Source: Dorea sp. D27 (GTDB lineage: Bacteria > Bacillota > Clostridia > Lachnospirales > Lachnospiraceae). Taken from it: DNA of 64,000 nt. The notes under the pieces are model-generated. The model made no database searches. It saw only the letters and a list, made by a program, of their open reading frames with translations, and was not told where the DNA came from. Below, one piece after another: positions 18,121 through 27,770 of this stretch. The stretch lies in contig NZ_KQ236745.1 in assembly GCF_001185345.1 (NCBI RefSeq), forward strand, positions 208,655-272,654, given 5' to 3'. Made by a program: the position numbers and the translations under genes. Numbering within the stretch: the stretch's first letter is position 1; each line of letters begins with the position of its first letter.

Positions 18121-18177
18121 AATTTCCATAGGGGTCAGACCCCTGTAGTATAAAGGGGTCAGACCCCTATGGAAATT
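18121..18177. repeat. Perfect 24-bp inverted repeat with nested GGGGTCAGACCCC palindromes
   Basis: Arms 18121-18144 and 18154-18177 are exact reverse complements around a 9-base spacer. Each arm contains GGGGTCAGACCCC, itself a palindrome. It starts on the base after the uvrB stop and ends 15 bases before the uvrA start. It could be a small mobile or REP-like element, an attenuator or an mRNA processing site; the lack of a T-run argues against a simple terminator. Confidence 0.9.
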
Positions 18178-18192
18178 GATGGAAAGGAATGT

Positions 18193-21051
18193 ATGATGCA
18201 GAACAAATCAGATGAGAAACAATATATCAAGATACGAGGTGCCAATGAGCACAACTTGAAAAATATCGATTTGGATATCCCCAGGAACGAGCTCGTTGTC
18301 CTGACTGGCCTTAGTGGTTCGGGGAAATCTTCGCTGGCGTTTGACACGATATATGCGGAAGGGCAGAGGCGGTATATGGAGTCTCTGTCTTCTTATGCGA
18401 GGCAGTTCCTTGGACAGATGGAGAAGCCGGATGTAGAGAGCATCGAGGGTCTTTCTCCGGCGATTTCTATAGACCAGAAGTCTACGAACCGCAATCCGAG
18501 ATCTACGGTCGGCACGGTGACGGAGATCTATGATTATTTCAGGCTGCTGTACGCGCGGGTAGGGACGCCCCACTGTCCGCAGTGCGGGAAGGAAATCAGG
18601 AAGCAGACGGTAGACCAGATGGTAGACCAGATTCTGGAACTTCCTTCCGGTACGAAGATCCAGCTTCTGGCTCCGGTTGTCAGAGGGAGAAAAGGCAGAC
18701 ATGAGAAGCTTCTGGAGCGGGCGAAAAGAAGCGGCTATGTCCGCGTGCGTATTGACGGCAGCCTGTATGAACTGTCGGAAGATATCATCCTGGATAAGAA
18801 TATCAAACATAATATAGAGATTATTGTAGACCGTCTTGTTGTTAAGGATGGTATCGAGAAGCGGCTGACAGACTCTGTGGAGAGTGTACTTGCGCTTGCG
18901 GAGGGGCTTCTCGTCGTGGACGTAATCGGTGGGGAGCCGATGAACTTCAGCCAGAGCTTCTCCTGTCCGGACTGCGGTATCAGCATTGATGAAATCGAGC
19001 CCCGAAGCTTCTCGTTCAACAATCCTTTCGGAGCCTGCCCGGAATGCCTCGGACTTGGATATAAGATGGAGTTTGACGAGGACCTGATGATTCCGGACAA
19101 GAATCTGAGCATAGCGGAAGGAGCGATTGCGGTTATGGGATGGCAGTCGTGCACGGACAGAGGAAGCTTCACGAGAGCAATACTTGATGCTTTGGCAGAT
19201 GCATACAAATTCTCGTTGGAAACGCCCTTTAAAAAATATCCGAAGAGAGTACATGACGTCCTTATATACGGCACCGGTGGAAAAGAGGTCAAGGTGCATT
19301 ACAAAGGACAGCGGGGCGAAGGTGTATACGATGTGGCCTTTGAGGGGCTGATTAAGAATGTGGAGCGCCGCTACAGGGAGACGGGTTCCGAATCATCCAA
19401 GGCGGAATACGAGACTTTCATGCGCATCACCCCGTGCCATGAGTGCGGCGGACAGCGCCTGAAGCCAGGTGCGCTCGCTGTTACGATAGGGGGCAGGAAC
19501 ATCGCGGAAGTGACCGCCCTTTCTATAGGAAGGCTTCAGAAATTTTTAGACAGGCTGAAACTGAATCATCAGCAGATACTTATCGGCGGACAGATACTAA
19601 AAGAGATAAAAGCGAGAATCAAATTCCTCATGGATGTAGGGCTGGATTACCTGACCTTGTCCAGAGCGACAGGATCCCTGTCAGGCGGGGAAGCTCAGCG
19701 GATCCGTCTGGCGACCCAGATTGGTTCCGGCCTTGTCGGCGTGGCTTATATACTCGATGAACCGAGCATTGGACTTCACCAGAGGGATAATGACAAGCTG
19801 CTGCATACGCTGAAGCATCTGAGAGATCTTGGAAATTCTGTCATCGTGGTCGAGCATGATGAGGACACGATGCGTGAGGCAGACAATATCGTGGATATCG
19901 GACCGGGCGCCGGGGAACACGGCGGTGCTGTCGTGGCCCAGGGAACGGCTGAAGAGATTATGAAGAAGGAAGATTCCATCACCGGTGCCTATCTGAGCGG
20001 CAGACTGGCAATTCCTGTCCCGGACAGAAGATCCAAGCCTTCAGGATGGCTGAAAATCAAAGGCGCCAGGGAGAATAACCTGAAGAATATTGATGTTAAG
20101 ATTCCGCTTGGAATCATGACATGCGTGACCGGGGTGTCCGGTTCCGGAAAGAGCTCTCTCATCAATGAGATTCTGTATAAGCGGCTGGCGAGGGATTTGA
20201 ACCGTGCCAGGACCATTCCCGGAAGGCACAAAGATATCGAAGGCATAGACCAGCTTGACAAAGTAATAGATATCGACCAGTCACCGATAGGCAGGACGCC
20301 CCGCTCGAACCCTGCCACTTACACAGGAGTGTTTGACCTGATACGGGATTTATTTGCAGCCACTCCGGATGCAAAGGCCAAAGGTTATAAAAAAGGAAGG
20401 TTCAGCTTTAATGTAAAAGGAGGCCGCTGCGAAGCGTGCAGCGGTGACGGTATCATCAAGATTGAGATGCATTTTCTTCCGGATGTATATGTTCCCTGCG
20501 AAGTGTGCGGAGGTAAACGCTATAACAGAGAGACATTGGATGTGAAGTATAAAGGTAAGAGCATATACGACGTGCTGGACATGACAGTGGAAGAAGCACT
20601 GGAATTCTTTGAGAACGTACCTAGCATACGCAGAAAGATGGAAACGCTATATGACGTCGGACTCTCTTATATCCGCCTCGGCCAGCCGTCTACGCAGCTG
20701 TCCGGCGGAGAGGCGCAGCGTATCAAGCTTGCGACGGAACTCAGCAAGCGAAGCACGGGCAAGACGGTATATATCCTGGATGAGCCGACGACAGGTCTCC
20801 ATTTTGCAGACGTGCATAAGCTGACGGAGATTCTGAGACGTCTCGCATCTGACGGCAATACGGTCATCGTAATCGAACATAATCTGGATGTGATTAAGAC
20901 AGCGGACTATATCATTGATATCGGACCTGAAGGCGGAGACAAGGGAGGGACGGTAATCGCCGAAGGCACGCCGGAGGAGATTGCGGCAAATCCAGTCTCA
21001 TATACAGGGAAATATATCGACGCGATGCTTCACAAGAAAAATGCCGATTGA
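18193..21051 (+). CDS. uvrA: Excinuclease ABC subunit A
   Basis: 952 aa from ATGATG preceded by GGAAAGGAATGT; an in-frame ATG at 18169 lies inside the inverted repeat and lacks a ribosome site. Two ABC ATPase halves are present: first Walker [10 protein letters not shown] (about 35-43) and signature [10 protein letters not shown], second Walker [10 protein letters not shown] and signature [10 protein letters not shown]. Zinc-binding cysteine pairs appear as CPQCG, CPDCG...CPEC and CEAC...CEVC. It is the damage sensor of nucleotide excision repair and works with UvrB. Probably co-transcribed with uvrB through the inverted repeat. Confidence 0.98.
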   Translation: MMQNKSDEKQYIKIRGANEHNLKNIDLDIPRNELVVLTGLSGSGKSSLAFDTIYAEGQRRYMESLSSYARQFLGQMEKPDVESIEGLSPAISIDQKSTNRNPRSTVGTVTEIYDYFRLLYARVGTPHCPQCGKEIRKQTVDQMVDQILELPSGTKIQLLAPVVRGRKGRHEKLLERAKRSGYVRVRIDGSLYELSEDIILDKNIKHNIEIIVDRLVVKDGIEKRLTDSVESVLALAEGLLVVDVIGGEPMNFSQSFSCPDCGISIDEIEPRSFSFNNPFGACPECLGLGYKMEFDEDLMIPDKNLSIAEGAIAVMGWQSCTDRGSFTRAILDALADAYKFSLETPFKKYPKRVHDVLIYGTGGKEVKVHYKGQRGEGVYDVAFEGLIKNVERRYRETGSESSKAEYETFMRITPCHECGGQRLKPGALAVTIGGRNIAEVTALSIGRLQKFLDRLKLNHQQILIGGQILKEIKARIKFLMDVGLDYLTLSRATGSLSGGEAQRIRLATQIGSGLVGVAYILDEPSIGLHQRDNDKLLHTLKHLRDLGNSVIVVEHDEDTMREADNIVDIGPGAGEHGGAVVAQGTAEEIMKKEDSITGAYLSGRLAIPVPDRRSKPSGWLKIKGARENNLKNIDVKIPLGIMTCVTGVSGSGKSSLINEILYKRLARDLNRARTIPGRHKDIEGIDQLDKVIDIDQSPIGRTPRSNPATYTGVFDLIRDLFAATPDAKAKGYKKGRFSFNVKGGRCEACSGDGIIKIEMHFLPDVYVPCEVCGGKRYNRETLDVKYKGKSIYDVLDMTVEEALEFFENVPSIRRKMETLYDVGLSYIRLGQPSTQLSGGEAQRIKLATELSKRSTGKTVYILDEPTTGLHFADVHKLTEILRRLASDGNTVIVIEHNLDVIKTADYIIDIGPEGGDKGGTVIAEGTPEEIAANPVSYTGKYIDAMLHKKNAD

Positions 21052-21198
21052 TTAAGTTAGGGCGCAGCAGCCCGCTTCTCCTGCTGATTTACTGACAATG
21101 GATGAATAAATTTCTCCCGATAGTTGCATATTATTAGAAAAACGCCTGCAGTTCCTGGATTTACACATTGATTCACAAATAATTAAGGAAAAAGGGGG

Positions 21199-21227
21199 TT
21201 TCCATTTTTTGAAAATTTGATTATAAT
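21199..21227 (+). promoter_or_regulatory. Probable promoter of the mreB-recD2-comF group
   Basis: TATAAT (21222-21227) with a weak TTTCCA at 17-base spacing. It lies in the 269-base gap after uvrA, which otherwise holds nothing I can assign. Confidence 0.5.
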
Positions 21228-21320
21228 GATACATGCACGTATCCAGGATTATCCAGTTACGTGCTGTGGATGATAAACAAATGATAATCATATAGATAGC
21301 ATAATGAAAGGGGAAGAAGA

Positions 21321-22310
21321 ATGTCAGTAGATATTGGAATCGATTTAGGGACTGCCAGTATCCTCGTATATGTGAAGGGCAAGGGCGTAATACTGAAGGA
21401 ACCATCTGTCGTTGCATTTGACAGGGATACGAACGCGATTAAGGCGATAGGAGAAGAGGCGCGGCTGATGCTCGGCAGGACACCGGGCAATATAGTGGCT
21501 ATCAGGCCGCTCAGACAGGGCGTTATCTCTGATTACACGGTGACAGAGAAGATGATTAAGTATTTTGTCCAGAAGGCGATGGGAAAACGTACGTTCAAAA
21601 AGCCGCGTATCAGCATCTGCGTGCCGAGCGGCGTGACGGAAGTAGAGAAGAAAGCGGTAGAAGAAGCAACCTACGCGGCAGGCGCAAGGGAAGTAAACCT
21701 TATAGAAGAACCGGTAGCAGCGGCAATCGGTGCGGGTATCGATATATCCAAGCCGTGTGGGAACATGATTGTGGATATCGGCGGCGGAACTGCTGATATT
21801 GCTGTGATTTCTCTTGGCGGGACGGTAGTGAACACTTCTATTAAGATAGCGGGGGATGACTTCGACGAAGCGATCGTCCGGTATATGCGCAAGAAGCATA
21901 ATCTGTTGATTGGAGAGCGCACGGCTGAGGATATAAAGATTAAGATTGGAACGACCTACCCTTTGATTGAGGACGAGGCGATAGAAGTCAGAGGGAGGAA
22001 TCTGGTCACCGGGCTTCCGAAGACGGTAACGGTTACTTCTTCTGAGACAGAAGAGGCGCTCAGGGAGACTACGGGACAGATTGTGGAAGCAGTCATAGGC
22101 GTCCTGGAGCGGACTCCGCCTGAACTGTCTGCCGACATTCTGGACCGGGGCATCGTACTGACAGGGGGCGGAGCCATGCTGCGCGGCCTGGAAGAGCTTA
22201 TCGAGGAGAAGACAGGAATCAACACGATGACAGCGGAAGATCCGATGAAGGTGGTCGCAATCGGGACAGGCCAGTTTGTCGAATTTATGAGTGGGCGAAA
22301 AGATATTTGA
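21321..22310 (+). CDS. mreB: MreB/Mbl-family rod-shape actin homologue
   Basis: 329 aa, normal length. Actin-fold phosphate loops IGIDLGTASILVY (about 4-16) and DIGGGTADIAVISLGG (about 153-168), plus the adenosine motif GIVLTGGGAMLRG (about 276-288), are intact. GGGGAAGAAG precedes the ATG. MreB filaments guide elongasome peptidoglycan synthesis under the membrane. No mreC or mreD follows; instead recD2 overlaps by one base. The gene may be an Mbl or MreBH paralogue rather than the main mreB, as single mreB-like genes outside mreBCD are common in Clostridia. Confidence 0.93.
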   Translation: MSVDIGIDLGTASILVYVKGKGVILKEPSVVAFDRDTNAIKAIGEEARLMLGRTPGNIVAIRPLRQGVISDYTVTEKMIKYFVQKAMGKRTFKKPRISICVPSGVTEVEKKAVEEATYAAGAREVNLIEEPVAAAIGAGIDISKPCGNMIVDIGGGTADIAVISLGGTVVNTSIKIAGDDFDEAIVRYMRKKHNLLIGERTAEDIKIKIGTTYPLIEDEAIEVRGRNLVTGLPKTVTVTSSETEEALRETTGQIVEAVIGVLERTPPELSADILDRGIVLTGGGAMLRGLEELIEEKTGINTMTAEDPMKVVAIGTGQFVEFMSGRKDI

Positions 22311-24520
22311 TGGAAACGATAAAAGGATATGTAGAACACATCGTGTACCGGAACGAAGACAACGGCTACACGGTATTTAACCTGAACAATGATGACGGGG
22401 AACTGACGTGCGTCGGCAACTTCCTATTTATCGAGGAAGGGGAGCTTTTGAACCTCAGCGGCGATTACACGACGCATAAGCTGTACGGCATGCAGTTTGC
22501 TGTAGAATCATCGGAAGCGTGCGAGCCGGAAGACCTCGTATCGATAGAGCGTTATCTCGGGTCGGGCGCAGTAAAGGGGCTTGGAGCGTCGCTGGCTGGA
22601 CGTATTGTGAGACGGTTCAAGGAAGATACGTTCCGCATCATAGAAGAAGAGCCGGAACGGCTTGCTGAAGTCAAAGGGATCAGCGAGCGCAAGGCAAGGG
22701 AAATTGCGCTTCAGGTGGAGGAAAAGAAGGACATGCGCCAGGCTATGATATTCCTTCAGAAGTATGGGATATCCACAGCCCTGGCCGCAAAGATATACCA
22801 GCATTACGGACAGAACGTATACAGGGTAATAGAAGAGAACCCATACCAGATTGCGGACCATGTATCCGGGGTGGGCTTTAAAACCGCTGATGAGATTGCG
22901 GCTAAGGTTGGAATTCATACAGACTCCGACTACCGCATACGCAGCGGTATTTTCTATACCCTTCTCCAGAGTATCAATGAAGGGCATATCTATCTGCTCC
23001 AGGAAGTCCTTCTGTACCGCTCGGGGCGGTTGCTCGGCGTAGAGATACAGCATGTAGAGAAGTATCTCATGAATCTGGCTATGGAGAAGAAGATTGTCAT
23101 GAAGGATGCCGTGGATGGCGTGCGCGTATATGCGTCGCACTACTATTATATGGAGCTGAACGTTGCGAAAATGCTGCATGACCTGAATATTGCCTTTGAT
23201 ATGGCAGAGAGCGCCTTAAGGCACAGGCTTCATGCCATTGAAGAGAATACGCGGCTTCCGCTCGATGATATGCAGCGGAATGCGGTCATGGAAGCAGCCG
23301 GACACGGTATCACCGTGCTGACCGGCGGACCAGGAACCGGTAAGACCACGACCATCAACGCGATGATACATTTCTTTGAAAGTGAAGGAATGGACATCTT
23401 CCTGGCCGCACCGACAGGGAGGGCGGCCAAGCGTATGACAGAGGCCACAGGATATGAGGCGCAGACGATACATCGTCTTCTGGAGGTGAACGGGAACCCG
23501 GAAGAAGAAGGAAGGACAGGTTTCTTGCGGAATGCGGAGAATCCTCTGGAAGCGGACGTGGTCATTATTGACGAGATGTCCATGGTGGATCTGCCGCTCA
23601 TGGCGGCACTGCTGGATGCTGTCAGCCCGGGGACCCGTCTTGTGCTCGTGGGAGACAGAAACCAGCTGCCATCTGTAGGGCCGGGAAGCGTACTGAAGGA
23701 TATCATCGACGCACAGTGCTTTCCAGTCGTAATGCTCACGAAAATCTTCCGCCAGGCGGGTGAAAGCGACATCGTAGTCAATGCACATAAGATCAACAGG
23801 GGGGAAGAGGTCGTGCTCGACAACAAGAGCCGGGATTTCTTCTTTTTGAAAAGGCAGGATGCTAATGTAATCATCAGCGTTCTCATACAGCTCATACAGA
23901 AGAAGCTGCCGAAATATGTAGCTGCAGAACCTTATGATATCCAGGTGCTCACTCCGATGCGGAAAGGTCTGCTTGGAGTGGAACGTCTGAACCGGATTCT
24001 ACAGGAATACTTAAATCCCCCGTCAGAGTCCAAAAAGGAAAAGGAATACGGAGACCGGATATTCCGCACCGGAGACAAGGTGATGCAGATTAAGAACAAT
24101 TACCAGCTTGAATGGGAAGTGTCCACAAAATATGGAATGACAATAGATAAAGGGCTTGGGATATTCAACGGTGACATGGGTATCATTAAGGATATCAATA
24201 CATATGAAGAAACGATATCGGTAGAATACGATGAACACAGAGTGGTTAAGTATCCATATAGCTTATTAGACGAGCTGGAACTTGCATATGCTATTACTAT
24301 ACACAAGTCTCAAGGGAGCGAGTACCCGGCAGTAGTGATACCGCTTCTGCAGGGACCGAGACAGCTGTATCACAGGAACCTCCTGTATACGGCGGTGACA
24401 AGGGCGAGACAGTGTGTAACGCTCGTGGGGAGTGACACGGTATTCAAGGAAATGATTCAGAACACGAATGAGCAGAACCGGAATACGAGTCTTGCGGAAC
24501 GAATCCAGGAATTAAAATGA
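22310..24520 (+). CDS. recD2: SF1B DNA helicase RecD2
   Basis: 736 aa from the ATG that overlaps the mreB stop (TGATG). An N-terminal OB-like segment and tandem helix-hairpin-helix region (about 1-190) typical of RecD2 precede the helicase core: Walker A GGPGTGKTTT (about 338-347), Walker B VVIIDEMSMVD, GDRNQLPSVGPG, and C-terminal AYAITIHKSQGSEYP and YTAVTRAR. RecD2 is a 5'-3' helicase acting without RecBC in replication and repair (established in Deinococcus and Bacillus). Length is normal. The comF gene begins inside its stop codon. Confidence 0.95.
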   Translation: METIKGYVEHIVYRNEDNGYTVFNLNNDDGELTCVGNFLFIEEGELLNLSGDYTTHKLYGMQFAVESSEACEPEDLVSIERYLGSGAVKGLGASLAGRIVRRFKEDTFRIIEEEPERLAEVKGISERKAREIALQVEEKKDMRQAMIFLQKYGISTALAAKIYQHYGQNVYRVIEENPYQIADHVSGVGFKTADEIAAKVGIHTDSDYRIRSGIFYTLLQSINEGHIYLLQEVLLYRSGRLLGVEIQHVEKYLMNLAMEKKIVMKDAVDGVRVYASHYYYMELNVAKMLHDLNIAFDMAESALRHRLHAIEENTRLPLDDMQRNAVMEAAGHGITVLTGGPGTGKTTTINAMIHFFESEGMDIFLAAPTGRAAKRMTEATGYEAQTIHRLLEVNGNPEEEGRTGFLRNAENPLEADVVIIDEMSMVDLPLMAALLDAVSPGTRLVLVGDRNQLPSVGPGSVLKDIIDAQCFPVVMLTKIFRQAGESDIVVNAHKINRGEEVVLDNKSRDFFFLKRQDANVIISVLIQLIQKKLPKYVAAEPYDIQVLTPMRKGLLGVERLNRILQEYLNPPSESKKEKEYGDRIFRTGDKVMQIKNNYQLEWEVSTKYGMTIDKGLGIFNGDMGIIKDINTYEETISVEYDEHRVVKYPYSLLDELELAYAITIHKSQGSEYPAVVIPLLQGPRQLYHRNLLYTAVTRARQCVTLVGSDTVFKEMIQNTNEQNRNTSLAERIQELK

Positions 24521-25224
24521 GAGATGTTAAAGCTCTGTCGCTATTATGGCCGGACACCTGCCCTTTCTGCGGAAAGGTGCGGAGGGGCGGCGCCTGCCCG
24601 GCCTGCCTCACTATAGTGAAGCGGCTGGAAGTGAGAGAACCAAGATGCATGCAGTGCGGCAAACCTGTCCGGCGGACAGAAGAGGAATATTGCCGTGACT
24701 GTTCGCATACATATCATCATTATGACAGGGGGAGAAGCATATGGCTGCATAAACCACCTGTCAGCAATTCAATCTATCGGTTTAAATACCAGAATCAGAG
24801 AAATTATGGAAGCTACTATGCCAATAAAATAGCAGAACACTGCGGTATATTTATAAGAGCATGTAATCCGTATCTAATTGTTCCCATTCCGTTACATCCA
24901 GGCAGAAGACGCAAGAGAGGGTACAACCAGGCAGAAGTGCTGGCTGACTGTCTCGGGAAGCTGCTGGATATACGCGTGGACAGCAAAGGGCTGGCCAGGA
25001 TACGCAGCTCCAGTCCGCAGAAGATGCTTGGTAACAGAGAGAGGAAGCAGAATATGCAGGGAGTATTCGCGGTCACGGACAGATTCGTACCAGTGCCGTC
25101 CGTTCTCCTCGTCGATGATATCTATACGACCGGAAATACGATAGATGCGGCTGCCGAAATACTGAAAAAGTCCGGCGTCCAAAATGTCTATTTTTTGACT
25201 ATAAGTATTGGACAAGGATACTGA
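24517..25224 (+). CDS. comF: ComF-family phosphoribosyltransferase-like protein
   Basis: 235 aa, overlapping the recD2 stop (ATGA). The N-terminal zinc finger has CPFCGK...CPAC and CMQCGKP...CRDC (about residues 14-65). The C-terminal PRTase domain has VPIPLHPGRRRKRGYNQAE and the PRPP-binding loop VLLVDDIYTTGNT (about 198-210). ComF binds DNA uptake machinery components in competent Bacillus; in Clostridia the role is less clear. Coupling with recD2 suggests a shared DNA-processing context. Confidence 0.93.
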   Translation: MRDVKALSLLWPDTCPFCGKVRRGGACPACLTIVKRLEVREPRCMQCGKPVRRTEEEYCRDCSHTYHHYDRGRSIWLHKPPVSNSIYRFKYQNQRNYGSYYANKIAEHCGIFIRACNPYLIVPIPLHPGRRRKRGYNQAEVLADCLGKLLDIRVDSKGLARIRSSSPQKMLGNRERKQNMQGVFAVTDRFVPVPSVLLVDDIYTTGNTIDAAAEILKKSGVQNVYFLTISIGQGY

Positions 25225-25281
25225 TATTTGTTATACTAAAAATGATGTTTAATTATATGTGACAGGAATTTGAGGTGGATT

Positions 25282-25677
25282 ATGTTAGATGAGCGGAGAG
25301 TAAAACTAATGACTCAGCTTGCCTTCTATGAACAGACGCAGGGGAAGCAGGATTTTAAGATAAGTGAATATTATAGAAAAGATTATGCAGGGATGCATAC
25401 AATCTGCTCCGTCATATGGGTTACGGTCGGTTATGTGTGCGCGCTCGCACTTGTATTTCTGGCCGGCATGGAAAGCCTGATGGCCAAGATGTCCAACGGT
25501 CTGATACTTACGCTTGGCGTGGCCGTGATTATAGGCTATATCGTACTGGTCATCGTATATGCGGTCATAACGAGCCATGTTTATAATTTAAAGCATAAGA
25601 AAGCAAGACAGCGTGTTAAGAAGTATAATCATAATCTGACGAGACTGCTTAAGATGTATGAAAAGGAGAATAAGTAA
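25282..25677 (+). CDS. Small membrane protein of unknown function
   Basis: 131 aa. The ATG preceded by GAGGTGG is chosen over an in-frame TTG 12 bases upstream. Residues 1-35 are cytoplasmic and mixed; two TM helices follow (about 38-60 and 70-98) and the tail is a basic helix rich in K and R. The stop codon touches the ATG of the next membrane protein, so the two are co-translated and may form a complex. I recognise no family. Confidence 0.75.
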   Translation: MLDERRVKLMTQLAFYEQTQGKQDFKISEYYRKDYAGMHTICSVIWVTVGYVCALALVFLAGMESLMAKMSNGLILTLGVAVIIGYIVLVIVYAVITSHVYNLKHKKARQRVKKYNHNLTRLLKMYEKENK

Positions 25678-26838
25678 ATGGAAAGTTTATTCGTACTTCG
25701 GGGACGGCTGCAGGAACTGTATGCCAGGAATTCTAAGATTATAGATAAGGCAATCCAGTTCGTGCTTGCACTTGTAACATTTTATCTGATCAATCATAAC
25801 ATAGGATTTATGAAGATGGCAGCGTCACCGGCCGCAACGGTCGCGCTGGCGGTCATATGTACGTTTCTCCCTATGGTCATGATAGTCATTGCCGCAACGG
25901 TACTTATACTGGCACATACCTTTTCCGTTTCTCTTGCAACGCTTGCAGTGACAGCGATCGTATTTCTCGTCATGTATATCTTCTATTTCCGCCTGACGCC
26001 TAAGATGACGCTGATCGTACTGCTCACGCCGATTGCGTTCGCCTTTAAGATTCCATATGTAATCCCGGTAGCTTTCGGCCTGGTAAGCGCCCCGGTATCA
26101 CTCGTGGCGGTCGCGTGCGGTACGGTCGTATATTATATGCTCAAATATGTAAAGAGTACTGCGGCTGTCATAGAGGGCAGTGGGGGCAAGGGACTCATGA
26201 CACAGATCAGCGCATATGCCAAACAGGTATTTCAGAGCAAAGAGATGTGGATAGTGATTGTAGCATTTATCATCTGTTTCTTTGTCGTATATACGCTGCG
26301 CAGACAGTCCATGGATCATGCCTGGAAGATTGCTGTCGTGGCAGGAGCCGTGGCGGACGTAGTCGTCATAGCGGCAGGAGATATCGCTCTTGGAGTACAT
26401 ACTTCATATGGAACTCTGATAGTGGGAAGCATCGCTGCGGTCATAATCGGACTCGTACTGGAATTTTTCTTCTTTTCGGTAGATTATGCCAGAAGTGAGA
26501 ACCTGCAGTATGAGGATGACGAATACTATTATTTCGTGAAAGCGATTCCGAAGATATCTGTCGCTACGCCGGAAAAGACGGTAAAGCGCATCAATGAGCG
26601 TCAGGAGACAGAGATCATAGATACGGAAGAAGTGAGAAGAAAGGCAAGACGTTCCGGTGGAGCCGTGCCCAAAAAGGCGCCTTCCGGCAAAGATTCATCC
26701 AGAAAAGCGCAGGTGGCAGGCGGGAAAAAACCTGCTCCAAGGAAAGGGCCTTCTGCTAAGAGCCGAGTGATAGGCAATACAGAACAGATTCTGCTGACAC
26801 AGAGCATGAAAAAAGATTTGAATCTGGATAAAGAATAA
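25678..26838 (+). CDS. Polytopic membrane protein with basic cytoplasmic tail
   Basis: 386 aa. About nine hydrophobic segments span residues 20-265, then a soluble tail (about 270-386) very rich in K, R and S with Pro/Ala-rich linkers such as KKAPSGKDSSRK. It starts directly after the stop of the preceding membrane protein. No transport signature or catalytic motif is visible. The basic tail could bind nucleic acid, lipid head groups or a partner; that is speculation. It precedes cdaA by 41 bases and may share its transcript. Confidence 0.75.
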   Translation: MESLFVLRGRLQELYARNSKIIDKAIQFVLALVTFYLINHNIGFMKMAASPAATVALAVICTFLPMVMIVIAATVLILAHTFSVSLATLAVTAIVFLVMYIFYFRLTPKMTLIVLLTPIAFAFKIPYVIPVAFGLVSAPVSLVAVACGTVVYYMLKYVKSTAAVIEGSGGKGLMTQISAYAKQVFQSKEMWIVIVAFIICFFVVYTLRRQSMDHAWKIAVVAGAVADVVVIAAGDIALGVHTSYGTLIVGSIAAVIIGLVLEFFFFSVDYARSENLQYEDDEYYYFVKAIPKISVATPEKTVKRINERQETEIIDTEEVRRKARRSGGAVPKKAPSGKDSSRKAQVAGGKKPAPRKGPSAKSRVIGNTEQILLTQSMKKDLNLDKE

Positions 26839-26879
26839 TACGGTGGGGAAGTATTGATAATTAAGAAGGAGGTGACAAG

Positions 26880-27770
26880 ATGGAACAGCGGATTACACAG
26901 ATGATGGAACGCTATCTGAGTATCGTAGACGTTTATTTTCCTGAGATACATCTGACGGATATCATCGAAGTAATGATTCTGACGTTTCTGATTTATCAGA
27001 TAATGATATGGATTAAGAATACGAAAGCGTGGATGCTTCTGAAAGGAATCATCGTGCTTGCTGTTTTTATTCTTGTTGCAGCTATATTTAAGATGCACAC
27101 GATTCTGTTTGTGGCAAGAAATTCGGTTACGGTTATGGCAACGGCAGCTATCGTCGTATTCCAGCCAGAGCTGCGCCGGGCGCTTGAGAAGCTGGGAGAG
27201 CGGAAATTTCTTACATCCGTCGTACCTTTCGAGACGAACCGGGAGAGAGTAAGGTTCAGCGAAGAGACGATGGACAGCATGATTGATGCGGCTTTCAGCA
27301 TGGGTGCCGTCAAAACAGGAGCGTTGATAGTTGTTGAGCAGGCCATCCGCCTGACAGAATATGAAAGTACCGGCATCCGTCTGGACTGTATCGTGTCCAG
27401 GCAGGTGCTCATTAATATATTTGAACATAATACGCCTCTGCATGACGGGGCTATCATCGTCCGGGGAGACCGGATCGTCTCCGCCACATGCTATCTGCCG
27501 CTATCCGACAATATGGGTCTCAGCAAAGACCTGGGAACAAGGCACCGGGCGGCAGTGGGGATGAGCGAGGTCAGCGACGCGCTGGTGATAGCGGTTTCCG
27601 AGGAAACCGGGGCAGTATCCGTGGCGTCCGGGGGACAGCTGTATCGGAATATCAGCCGCGAGGAGCTGAAGGATAAGCTTACCGCTATCCAGAACAAAAA
27701 GACAGATACGAACAAATTAATAGCAATGTGGAAAGGAAGGCACAGCCATGAAGAGAAGACTGATGAATAA
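26880..27770 (+). CDS. cdaA: Membrane diadenylate cyclase CdaA
   Basis: 296 aa. Three TM helices (about 25-95) precede the DAC domain with the catalytic DGA at 189-191 and RHR at 221-223, so c-di-AMP synthesis from two ATP should be intact. AAGGAGG lies before the ATG. The cdaR gene overlaps its end by 23 bases, the usual operon pairing in Firmicutes, where CdaR modulates CdaA. c-di-AMP controls potassium uptake, osmolyte balance and wall integrity. glmM, often third in this operon, is absent here. Confidence 0.97.
   Translation: MEQRITQMMERYLSIVDVYFPEIHLTDIIEVMILTFLIYQIMIWIKNTKAWMLLKGIIVLAVFILVAAIFKMHTILFVARNSVTVMATAAIVVFQPELRRALEKLGERKFLTSVVPFETNRERVRFSEETMDSMIDAAFSMGAVKTGALIVVEQAIRLTEYESTGIRLDCIVSRQVLINIFEHNTPLHDGAIIVRGDRIVSATCYLPLSDNMGLSKDLGTRHRAAVGMSEVSDALVIAVSEETGAVSVASGGQLYRNISREELKDKLTAIQNKKTDTNKLIAMWKGRHSHEEKTDE

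Noticed and set aside
18208-19299. A 363-codon open frame on the minus strand
   Set aside because: It lies fully inside uvrA, has no ribosome site or family likeness, and follows from codon bias on the coding strand.
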